Source: JBDREC01 sp043820105 [NCBI: Pseudomonadota bacterium] (GTDB lineage Bacteria > Bdellovibrionota_F > JAHFAK01). Taken from it: a stretch of DNA of 64,000 nt. Below the pieces are notes generated by a model. It saw only the letters and a program-made list of their open reading frames with translations, was not told the DNA's origin and searched no databases. This document shows, piece after piece, positions 17,766-25,036 of the stretch (the first letter of the stretch is position 1; every line of letters starts with the position of its first letter). Made by a program: the position numbers and the translations under genes. Where the stretch lies: contig JBDREC010000019.1 of the NCBI GenBank assembly GCA_043820105.1, positions 29,319 through 93,318 of the forward strand. The letters run 5' to 3'.

Positions 17766-17913
17766 TAAAAACCGCTGACTATTGATAATTTAGAATTGAT
17801 TGTTGATTACTGAAAATTAAAGAGTGGAAAATAATTAATAATCAACAATCAATTTTAAATTTTCAATTTAAGAAGGAGCATGATACTCTACTTACCACTT
17901 ACCACTTACCACT
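17766..17913. repeat. AT-rich inverted heptamer array followed by (TTACCAC)n array
   Basis: Imperfect arms at about 17766-17805 (ATTGATA-, ATTGATT-, GTTGATT-like units) and 17830-17875 (ATCAACA, ATCAATT, TTCAATT units) are inverse to each other. A separate TTACCAC array at 17890-17912 follows and overlaps the 3' end of the HEAT-like gene. The rest of the topA upstream spacer shows nothing else. Confidence 0.7.
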
Positions 17914-18629
17914 ATCCTCCCAGCCAATTCCCTTAAAATCGGATGTATTAAGGTATTGCAAGAGACATCCTTAAGCTGATTTTTGGAAAGAGAAGTAAGT
18001 AAAAGCAGTGAAATGTCTAAAGGAGTGTATGGATTTTGGACTAAGGCATTTCTGATTGGTCCTTGAGATATCCATTTTGGGTTTTTCTTTAAAACGGATA
18101 ATACTTTGGGATTATTTGGTCTGAGGGCTGCAATTTTAATTACATCTGCCAAAATAAGCTTTGGATTTAATAAAAGGTTTTTAATTACATCTGGATTTTT
18201 ATCAAAGCATAGTTTTTCAATAGTTAAGCGATCTGCTTTTCTGGCTATATTTTTTTTATAGCCAAGAGTCTTTTCCTCGTTTCCTTGGGTTTCACTGTAA
18301 AGTTCGATTTCCTTTTCTAAAACTGTTTTCTTCTTAAGTTTCATTTGAGGATCAATAATAGCGTTAATAATATCTGCAAAACCTAATTCTTGTGCTTTTT
18401 TTACTATTTCTTTTGCCTTTGAAATACTTAGCTGGCTTTTAATGTCAGACATAACAAAAGCTATAAGGATTCTTCTTGATTTAACAGAACCTTTAATAAC
18501 ATCTTCAATAAGGTCCAAGATAAATTCAACAAAGGCTCCTGCTTCTGCTTTCTGGATAAATTCATTAATTTTAAAAGTTATTGCTGATAAATCAGATAAG
18601 CTAGAAAGTTTATCTATGAATTCCTTCAT
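17892..18629 (-). CDS. Conserved hypothetical protein, HEAT/LRV-like alpha-helical repeats
   Basis: A 245-residue all-helical protein. The C-terminal half has short repeating helical units with NP turns (CFDKNPDVIKNLLLNP, LRPNNPKVLSVLKKNP, ALVQNPYTPLDISLLLL), the pattern of HEAT or leucine-rich-variant repeats. The first half is rich in acidic and hydrophobic helices. No catalytic motif is visible. The start codon overlaps the ispH-fusion stop by four bases, so the two are coupled. The last residues (VVSGKW) and the stop are encoded by a TTACCAC repeat array. A binding or scaffolding role is likely; function is unknown. Confidence 0.7.
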   Translation of the reverse strand: MKEFIDKLSSLSDLSAITFKINEFIQKAEAGAFVEFILDLIEDVIKGSVKSRRILIAFVMSDIKSQLSISKAKEIVKKAQELGFADIINAIIDPQMKLKKKTVLEKEIELYSETQGNEEKTLGYKKNIARKADRLTIEKLCFDKNPDVIKNLLLNPKLILADVIKIAALRPNNPKVLSVLKKNPKWISQGPIRNALVQNPYTPLDISLLLLTSLSKNQLKDVSCNTLIHPILRELAGRIVVSGKW

Positions 18630-20323
18630 ACACTTAAAAGCCCTGCAAAGATTAATAAAAGATCAATTAAAGCTGTAAGTCTTAAACTAAAAATAAAGTA
18701 TCGCGTAACTTTCAAATTAGAGATCGTAAGCCAAACAACAAGCGGCAAAAGCAAATATATAACAAATATTCTTTCCATAAAAACAAAGTAATAAGTGCAA
18801 AACAAGGCTAAACTCAAAACAATCAGAAAAATCGCGAAAAGCTTAAACTTTTTCTCTCCTAAAAATACTGATAAAACCTCTGAGCCCACGATTTTGTTTT
18901 TTGCATAATCAACATAGCTTGAAACCATGGATCTTGCAAAAATGATTGTCATAGTAAAAATCAAAGCCGTAAACAAGGATTCAAACCTAAACTTTGAGGG
19001 TGAAATGAATAAGGGCAAAACTAAAGTTAAAAAAATCCAGGCAATAGTAATAACAATATTTTTTGAAGCTGGAAGCTTCTTGATAGAATAGAATGCTTCT
19101 TTTTTATAAGAAATTAAAAACAATGTGCACATAATTACAATAAGTAAAACAAAAACAGAAACATCAATTTGATAAGCAAAAAAACATGAAACAATAAATG
19201 CTAAAATGTAAATTGCATAGTTAATTCCTCGTGATACCTTTCTTTGAAAAAAGAGAAAAAAGGGATTTAGCACCTGCCTATCAAGCAAATCATTAAAGGC
19301 ATGGATAAATAACACGTAACAAAATATACTTATATATAAGTTAAGATCTGACTTTATTCCCAACATTTGGGAGTTTGCATAAGTTAAAGCAACAGCAGCT
19401 GTAGCAGTTAACATTCTAGATAAAACAAAAAGTGCCCAGCATCTTTTAATAAACCACTTAAAACTGTTCTCACTTTTTCCTTTAATAAGCAATAAGGCTG
19501 AATAAAATTTATCAATTATCCAATTTGGGGTGGAAGCTCCAGCTGTTATCCCAACTTTGTCAAACTTTGCAAACCCCCTAAAGTCGATATCATCGACATC
19601 TTCTGCAAAAAAAACATTGTTATTTAATTCCCTGGCGATTTCATAAAGCCTTTGTGAATTAGCTGACTCTTTGCTACCAATGACTAAAATCGCGTCCATT
19701 TCCAAAGAAAGATATTTCAATTCATTTTGACGATTACTTGTTTCATAGCAAATGGTATTAAAAACCAAAGCCTCTGGATATTTCTCATTTATTGCTTTTG
19801 TAAAATCTTCAAAAGCATCTTGATTTTGAGTTGTTTGAGAAACAAAACAAACTTTTGACAAAGAATCTGGAAGCTTTCTAATATCATCAGCACTTGCAAC
19901 CACAAAACCCTTATCATGTGAAAAACCCATTAATGATTTAACTTCTGAGTGATCCTTATCACCGGCAATAATGATATTATAACCTTTTAGGGCATGTTTT
20001 TTAATAATCGATTGAACCTTGGCTACTTTAGGACAAGTTGTATCAATAATCTTAACTTTTTTTTCAAGAATCTTTTTTCTTTCTTGTGGCGGAATGCCAT
20101 GTGAACGAATAATTAAAACATCACAGTCAATGTCATCAATATTATTAACAACATTAACTGATTTATTTTTTAACATATCAACAGCTGGTCTATTATGAAT
20201 GAGGCTTCCATAGGTTGAAACCCTTACATATGGCTCTTTTGCATCAAGAACGTCTCCAACACGAGAAACAGCCCTTTTTACCCCCATACAGAAACCAGCA
20301 CTTTTTGCTAAATATACTTTCAT
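18626..20323 (-). CDS. ispH: IspH (HMBPP reductase) fused to a UbiA-like membrane prenyltransferase domain
   Basis: A 565-residue protein. Residues 1-280 are a complete IspH: iron-sulfur cysteines Cys12, Cys97 and Cys192, the SHG (His75) and DHSEV (His125) loops, and AGASTPNW near 261-268. This domain makes IPP and DMAPP in the last step of the MEP pathway. Residues about 295-565 are membrane-spanning with roughly eight segments. They carry NDLLDRQ (344-350) and a later SYVDYAKNKIVGSE, positions matching the two aspartate motifs of the UbiA superfamily. The second motif is weakly conserved. The fusion suggests coupling of isoprenoid supply to a membrane prenyl-transfer step (inference). Confidence 0.85.
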   Translation of the reverse strand: MKVYLAKSAGFCMGVKRAVSRVGDVLDAKEPYVRVSTYGSLIHNRPAVDMLKNKSVNVVNNIDDIDCDVLIIRSHGIPPQERKKILEKKVKIIDTTCPKVAKVQSIIKKHALKGYNIIIAGDKDHSEVKSLMGFSHDKGFVVASADDIRKLPDSLSKVCFVSQTTQNQDAFEDFTKAINEKYPEALVFNTICYETSNRQNELKYLSLEMDAILVIGSKESANSQRLYEIARELNNNVFFAEDVDDIDFRGFAKFDKVGITAGASTPNWIIDKFYSALLLIKGKSENSFKWFIKRCWALFVLSRMLTATAAVALTYANSQMLGIKSDLNLYISIFCYVLFIHAFNDLLDRQVLNPFFLFFQRKVSRGINYAIYILAFIVSCFFAYQIDVSVFVLLIVIMCTLFLISYKKEAFYSIKKLPASKNIVITIAWIFLTLVLPLFISPSKFRFESLFTALIFTMTIIFARSMVSSYVDYAKNKIVGSEVLSVFLGEKKFKLFAIFLIVLSLALFCTYYFVFMERIFVIYLLLPLVVWLTISNLKVTRYFIFSLRLTALIDLLLIFAGLLSV

Positions 20324-20586
20324 GCTTTAAAATTATATTAGGAAAAAATAAATATCAACTAAATGAAGGAGATTTTTTTCTAAAAAAACAATGTGTGTGT
20401 GATCAATTATCAATAAAAAGAAAAATTCTTTTTTTTGTAATACACTCAAGGTTTAATTAATACGATTGGCATCTTTTAATTAATTAGATTTTTATAAATG
20501 AATGATAAAAATAAAGAATTGCTTTTACTTGAAATACATTTCAGTATTAATTAAGATCTTAAACATCTTATCCGGCTTTAAACTAA

Positions 20587-20700
20587 CTATCTTTTGGCTT
20601 TTGGTGGTGTTGGTTTTTGTACTCTGGCATTTGGTTTTGGTAAATCTTCACCTTGATCATATAAAGCACCTTTAATTCTTGTTGCTTTTTTCTTTGTCAT
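20587..20700 (-). CDS. Small basic proline-rich protein (37 residues)
   Basis: A 37-residue reading frame starting MTKKKATRIKGALYDQGEDL and ending in a PKPNARVQKPTPPKAKR-like tail. It is strongly basic and lacks hydrophobic segments. The start has a near-perfect Shine-Dalgarno in AAAGGAGAATATTATG. The same GGAGAATATTATG leader precedes the next small gene upstream, which argues that both are translated. It resembles no family I know; the lysine-rich ends suggest nucleic-acid or ribosome contact (inference). The spacer between it and ispH (20324-20586) shows only A+T-rich sequence. Confidence 0.55.
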   Translation of the reverse strand: MTKKKATRIKGALYDQGEDLPKPNARVQKPTPPKAKR

Positions 20701-20716
20701 AATATTCTCCTTTAAT

Positions 20717-20857
20717 TTATCTTCTTATACTTCCTTTTTTCTTCTTTTTACCCTGGTTTTCTTTCTTTGGATCAGGTTGGGATGGATAATCAGGTTCAAC
20801 TGGCTGAGGTCCCCATTCAAGTTTGCCAAGCCTATTTGACCTATTTTGATTTGCCAT
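20717..20857 (-). CDS. Small basic protein (46 residues)
   Basis: A 46-residue frame starting MANQNRSNRLGKLEWGPQPV, with a proline-rich acidic middle (EPDYPSQPDP) and a lysine-rich tail (KKKKKGSIRR). It has the same leader, AGGAGAATATTATG, as the 37-residue gene that follows 16 bases downstream on the same strand. The pair looks like a small operon. No homologous family is recognised. A TTGACA occurs upstream at 20979-20984 but on the plus strand, so the promoter of this pair is not identified. Confidence 0.55.
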   Translation of the reverse strand: MANQNRSNRLGKLEWGPQPVEPDYPSQPDPKKENQGKKKKKGSIRR

Positions 20858-21001
20858 AATATTCTCCTAATAAATAGATTTCAATATAAATAAATTATAT
20901 CACATCATAGTAAAACTTTCAACAGGAAGGTCTAAAAAAATCTAAATCATAAAAAAAACAGGCCCTTAGCAATTTGCCTTGACAATTTTTAATCATAAAT
21001 C

Positions 21002-21035
21002 GTAAGTTTTAAGATGTAAGCAGTAAGTTGCAAGA
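21002..21035. repeat. Heptamer array (GTAAGTT word)
   Basis: Units GTAAGTT, TTAAGAT, GTAAGCA, GTAAGTT, GCAAG lie immediately before the Shine-Dalgarno of the M49 peptidase gene. Confidence 0.65.
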
Positions 21036-21054
21036 ATTATTAAGGAGTATCTAT

Positions 21055-23067
21055 ATGAAAACAAGGCCTTATACATCAAAATTGATCTTAATCTTAATCC
21101 CAATCCTAATCTTAATCCTGACATCATGCTCACTATTCAGACCCTCATCACCAAATGACCGAAAATACCTTATTGAACGTGTCGATGAATATGGAATCAT
21201 TCAGCTTTATGCTGATGGCTTTAGTGAATTAGAATTAAATCAAAAAATCCTGGCCTATTATCTTTCAAAAGCTGCCCAAGCTGGTGATAGAATAACTTAT
21301 GATCAAAATTACAAATATAACCTTGAATTAATGGATTTTTTGACTCAAATTATAACTCATTCGCAAGGAATTGATACAAAAGTTCTGGACAAAATTAGAA
21401 CCTATCTTAAAAGAATTTGGATAAATTATGGCATTCATGATGATAATGGCGTTAAATTTGTTCCAAAATTTACGAAACAAGAATTGATAGATGCCTCAAC
21501 TGTTGCTTTAAAAAATCATGCCTTATTTGATTTAACAAGTGCAGATCTTTTGCTAGCAAAAATCGATACTTTAGAACCAATTATTTTTGATCCTGAATTT
21601 GATAAAATAAAAACAGCGCAAGCTCCAAAAGGTGAAAAAGATATTATCCAAGCTAGTGCTGTAAATTTTTATGATAATATTACTTTGGAAGATATTGAAA
21701 ATTTTAAACCACAAAACCAACTTAACTCAAAACTTGTTAAAAAAGATGGAAAAATTAAAGAACTCGTTTACAGAGCAGGAAATCAAAATATTGAACCTGG
21801 CCTGTATGCAAAAGAATTAAAAGATGTTATTTATTATTTAAATAAAGCAAGTGTCTACGCTTCAGAAAAACAAGCAAAAGTATTAATGCTTTTAGCCCAA
21901 TACTTTGAAAGTGGGGATCTGGAGGAATTCAAAGAATATAACATTGCCTGGGTGCAAGATACTCCAACAATAGAAACTATAAATGGTTTTATTGAAAGCT
22001 ATGTTGATCCCTTAAAAGCAAAAGCCCATTATGAAGGTGCAGTATTTTTCATTGATAAAAATAAAGTTGAAATGATGAAAAAACTAACTGACAATTCTGC
22101 TTATTTTGAAGCAAAAATGCCCTGGGATGATAAATATAAAAAGAAAGATTTCACTTCCCCTACAGCTAATGTTTATAATACATTAACATATTCTGGCGAC
22201 ACAAGAACCGCCTATTTATTGGGTGTTAATCTTCCAAATGATCAGGAAATCAGGGAAACATACGGCTCTAAAAATTTTATTTTAGGAAATGTAAATGCTG
22301 CCTTTAATGAAGCCTTTAAATATTCTTTTACAAATGAGTTTGCCTATTCTCAGGAACAAAAGGATCTGATTGATTTATGCTCATTGGCTTCAGAAGATGC
22401 CTTGACAACCTTGCATGAAGTTACCGGGCATGGCTCAGGAAAGGAAAGTGAAAATATTAAAGGAAACTATAGAAACTATTTAAAAGAATATTCCTCTGTC
22501 ATTGAAGAATCAAGGGCTGAAGCTGTTTCATTGTGGCTAGTAAATGATCCCAAAATAATGGAAATCGGTATGCTCCCTGATCCAAAATGCGGTGAATATG
22601 CAACTCGAGATTTTATGACCAAGCAATTAAGAAAACTCGCCAGGCTTAAAGGTTATGATGAAATGCGCGGAACCTACAATAAAGCAAGACAACTTATTGT
22701 TAACTGGGGAATAGAAAAAGGAACCATAGAATTAAAAGCAAAAGACAATAAACATTATTACTATGTTCCAGACGTTCCTAAAATGACTAAAGCAGTAGGT
22801 GAACTATTAAAAGAGCTAATGAGAATAAGAGCAGAAGGTGATTATAAGGCTGCAAAAGAACTTATTAATAAATATGCAATGCCATTTGATAAAGCAATCA
22901 GAGATGAAATAATTAATAGAAATGAAAGCCTCTCATTACCATCGCAATATAGACCTGTTACACCAAGACTTACAGCAATTTTAAATAAAGATAATAATAT
23001 CATTGATGTTCAAGTTTCATATCCTTTGGATTTTGAGGGGCAGATGCTAAGGTTGAGTCATAAATAG
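21055..23067 (+). CDS. Dipeptidyl-peptidase III-like zinc peptidase (family M49), lipoprotein
   Basis: A 670-residue protein. The ATG at 21055 has AAGGAG seven bases upstream and is preferred over an upstream TTG. The N-terminus is a lipoprotein signal with lipobox LTSC (Cys25). The M49 zinc motif HEVTGH lies at 454-459 (His454, Glu455, His459), and EESRAE at 484-489 supplies the third ligand. The spacing is shorter than in human DPP III. M49 enzymes release dipeptides from the N-terminus of peptides. The lipid anchor places it in the periplasm or outer membrane. The hydrophobic core of the signal is encoded by a hexamer repeat. Confidence 0.9.
   Translation: MKTRPYTSKLILILIPILILILTSCSLFRPSSPNDRKYLIERVDEYGIIQLYADGFSELELNQKILAYYLSKAAQAGDRITYDQNYKYNLELMDFLTQIITHSQGIDTKVLDKIRTYLKRIWINYGIHDDNGVKFVPKFTKQELIDASTVALKNHALFDLTSADLLLAKIDTLEPIIFDPEFDKIKTAQAPKGEKDIIQASAVNFYDNITLEDIENFKPQNQLNSKLVKKDGKIKELVYRAGNQNIEPGLYAKELKDVIYYLNKASVYASEKQAKVLMLLAQYFESGDLEEFKEYNIAWVQDTPTIETINGFIESYVDPLKAKAHYEGAVFFIDKNKVEMMKKLTDNSAYFEAKMPWDDKYKKKDFTSPTANVYNTLTYSGDTRTAYLLGVNLPNDQEIRETYGSKNFILGNVNAAFNEAFKYSFTNEFAYSQEQKDLIDLCSLASEDALTTLHEVTGHGSGKESENIKGNYRNYLKEYSSVIEESRAEAVSLWLVNDPKIMEIGMLPDPKCGEYATRDFMTKQLRKLARLKGYDEMRGTYNKARQLIVNWGIEKGTIELKAKDNKHYYYVPDVPKMTKAVGELLKELMRIRAEGDYKAAKELINKYAMPFDKAIRDEIINRNESLSLPSQYRPVTPRLTAILNKDNNIIDVQVSYPLDFEGQMLRLSHK
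21082..21120 (+). repeat. Hexamer array (TTAATC)n inside the signal-peptide coding region
   Basis: Units TTGATC, TTAATC, TTAATC, CCAATC, CTAATC, TTAATC, CTG are read in frame as LILILIPILILIL, the hydrophobic core of the M49 lipoprotein signal. Confidence 0.8.
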
Positions 23068-23068
23068 T

Positions 23069-23098
23069 ATTTACATTTTTCAATTTACATTTATAAAA
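23069..23098. repeat. AT-rich heptamer array (ATTTACA word)
   Basis: Units ATTTACA, TTTTTCA, ATTTACA, TTTATAA, AATTAAT follow the M49 stop codon at once. Confidence 0.5.
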
Positions 23099-23144
23099 TT
23101 AATTACTAAGACTTAACTAAACAATTAAACAATGAGGAAAACCT

Positions 23145-23891
23145 ATGTCAGGACATTCCAAGTGGGCTTCAATTAAACATAAAAAAGGTGCCGCTGATGC
23201 CAAGCGTGGCAAGCTTTTTACAAAACTAATTAAAGAAATTACAATTGCTGCAAAATTAGGCGGTGGCGACCTAAATGCTAATCCCAGATTAAGATTAGCA
23301 GTTGATACAGCTAAAGCTAGCAGTATGCCAAAAGACAATATTGATCGAGGAATAAAAAAAGGAACTGGTGAGCTTGAAGGGGTGTCGTATGAAGAATATT
23401 CATATGAAGGCTATGGTCCTGGCGGAGCTGCTGTCTTAATTAACACCCTTACTGATAACAAAAACAGAACCATAAGCGAAATCAGACATACCTTTGTAAA
23501 ATATAATGGTAATATGGGTGAAAATGGTTGTGTGGCCTGGATGTTTACAAAATGTGGTTTCTTTTCAATTGATGCCTCCAAAATTGATGAAGAACGTTTA
23601 ATGGAAATTGTTTTAGAGGCAGGAGCTGAAGATATAAAAGAAGTTGATGGTGAATTTGAAATTACGACAGAGCTTGCATGCTTTGAAGCAGTAAAAAAGG
23701 CGCTTGAAGAGGCAGCAATTGAAACTAATCTTGCTGAAATTACAATGATCCCTCAATCAACAGTTAAACTTGAAGGCAAACAAGCAGAACAAATGTTAAA
23801 ACTAATGGAAGCCTTTGAAGATCATGATGATGTTCAAGATGTTTATTCTAATTTTGATATATCTGATGAAGTGATGGAAAGCTTGGAATAA
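23145..23891 (+). CDS. yebC: YebC/PmpR family protein (TACO1-like)
   Basis: A 248-residue protein starting [20 protein letters not shown], the hallmark of the family, followed by the [19 protein letters not shown] and GCVAWMF segments. YebC proteins were first described as transcriptional regulators and are now also linked to relief of ribosome stalling at proline-rich stretches. The start is supported by GAGGAAAA upstream. It precedes ruvC on the same strand, as in many genomes, with an inverted heptamer array in the spacer. Confidence 0.95.
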   Translation: MSGHSKWASIKHKKGAADAKRGKLFTKLIKEITIAAKLGGGDLNANPRLRLAVDTAKASSMPKDNIDRGIKKGTGELEGVSYEEYSYEGYGPGGAAVLINTLTDNKNRTISEIRHTFVKYNGNMGENGCVAWMFTKCGFFSIDASKIDEERLMEIVLEAGAEDIKEVDGEFEITTELACFEAVKKALEEAAIETNLAEITMIPQSTVKLEGKQAEQMLKLMEAFEDHDDVQDVYSNFDISDEVMESLE

Positions 23892-23912
23892 TTTGTTTAT
23901 TAGATATATATT

Positions 23913-23992
23913 ATATCATGTATTCAGTATCCTGTATTCTGTATTCAGTGAAAAAACACCGAATACTAAATACTGAATACTGAATACTAATC
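23913..23992. repeat. Inverted heptamer array (TATTCAG word), copy 2
   Basis: Left arm 23920-23950: TATTCAG TATCCTG TATTCTG TATTCAG TG. Right arm 23960-23990: CGAATAC TAAATAC TGAATAC TGAATAC TA. The nine-base loop is A-rich. It lies between yebC and ruvC and shares its word with the array after topA. Confidence 0.88.
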
Positions 23993-24008
23993 TTACAGCT
24001 AAAATTAT

Positions 24009-24497
24009 ATGGTAATACTCGGCATTGACCCTGGCTTAAACCGTCTAGGTTATGGCATCATTAAAAAAGAAAATTCAAATCTAATCCACATTAGTCACGG
24101 ATGCATAACGAGCTCAGCTAAAGAAACCATGTCTGACCGAATTAAGCATATTTACATTGAACTTGAAAAAATCATTGAAAAATTTAAACCAAATTCAATT
24201 TCTCTTGAAAAAGTATTTGTTAAAATTAATCCAAATACTGCATTAAAACTTGGCTATGTTAGAGGCCTTTTATATTTATTATCTTCTCAAAACCATATAC
24301 CTTTGGCTGAATACTCAGCAAAAGAAGTAAAAAAAGGCATTACAGGTTATGGCCAGGCAGAAAAAGAACAAGTTATGATGATGGTAAAAAATTTACTGAA
24401 CATTTCAGATATCAAATATCTTGATGAATCAGATGCCTTGGGCTTAGCAATTTATCATGCAAATATTGAAGGTTTCACCCAAAGGATATCTAGTTAA
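24009..24497 (+). CDS. ruvC: Crossover junction endodeoxyribonuclease RuvC
   Basis: A 162-residue resolvase with the four catalytic acidic residues at Asp7 (GIDPG), Glu67 (SLEKVF), Asp139 and Asp142 (DESDALGLA). These match E. coli Asp7, Glu66, Asp138 and Asp141. It cuts Holliday junctions moved by RuvAB, which are not in this window. The downstream NYN-domain gene begins at the base after its stop codon. Confidence 0.96.
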   Translation: MVILGIDPGLNRLGYGIIKKENSNLIHISHGCITSSAKETMSDRIKHIYIELEKIIEKFKPNSISLEKVFVKINPNTALKLGYVRGLLYLLSSQNHIPLAEYSAKEVKKGITGYGQAEKEQVMMMVKNLLNISDIKYLDESDALGLAIYHANIEGFTQRISS

Positions 24498-24992
24498 ATG
24501 TCTACAGTTATTTATATCATAGATGGCTATAATCTTATTCATAAACACAGTCAATTAGCACCTCTGATTGATACAAATCTTGAAAAAGCAAGATATGGTT
24601 TAATAAGATTTTTACAGCATCATTTTATTAAAAAAAACATGAAAATAAAAATATTCTTTGATGGCCAACCTGATATTACAACTCATCAAAAAAAGTTTGG
24701 CGCTATATCCATTTATTTTTCAAAATACCCAACTGAAGCAGATCATCTTATTTGTGATGAAATTCGAAAATTAAAAGATAAAAAACATACAATTGTTGTA
24801 TCATCTGATATAAAAGACATTTATAATGTAGCAAAGGCTCATGCAGTTAGACGAATAACCTCTGATGAATTTTTGTATGATATTTATTCCAGGCAATCCA
24901 GGAAAGCCTCATTAAAGCCAATTGATGATAAATTATCTGCAAGTGAGGTTGATGACTGGATGAACTATTTTGGTGTGGATGAAAAATCGTGA
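24498..24992 (+). CDS. NYN/PIN-like RNA-processing domain protein (YacP family)
   Basis: A 164-residue protein with IIDGYNLIHKH at the N-terminus, IKIFFDGQ, TEADHLICDEIRKL and TIVVSSDIKDIYNVAKAHAV, the acidic metal-binding layout of the YacP-like NYN family (DUF901). Members are predicted or shown to act as endoribonucleases. It starts directly after the ruvC stop, so the two are very likely co-translated. A TTTTGAA heptamer array follows the stop codon. Confidence 0.88.
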   Translation: MSTVIYIIDGYNLIHKHSQLAPLIDTNLEKARYGLIRFLQHHFIKKNMKIKIFFDGQPDITTHQKKFGAISIYFSKYPTEADHLICDEIRKLKDKKHTIVVSSDIKDIYNVAKAHAVRRITSDEFLYDIYSRQSRKASLKPIDDKLSASEVDDWMNYFGVDEKS

Positions 24993-25031
24993 ATTAATTT
25001 TGAATTTTGAATTTTGAATTTTGAATTTTGA
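24991..25031. repeat. Heptamer array (TTTTGAA)n
   Basis: Five near-perfect TTTTGAA units sit between the stop codons of two convergent genes. Confidence 0.8.
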
Positions 25032-25036
25032 AAAAT

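Noticed and set aside
20978-21015. Promoter for the M49 gene (TTGACA at 20979)
   Set aside because: No acceptable -10 hexamer lies at 16-18 bases; the best candidate has only three matches.
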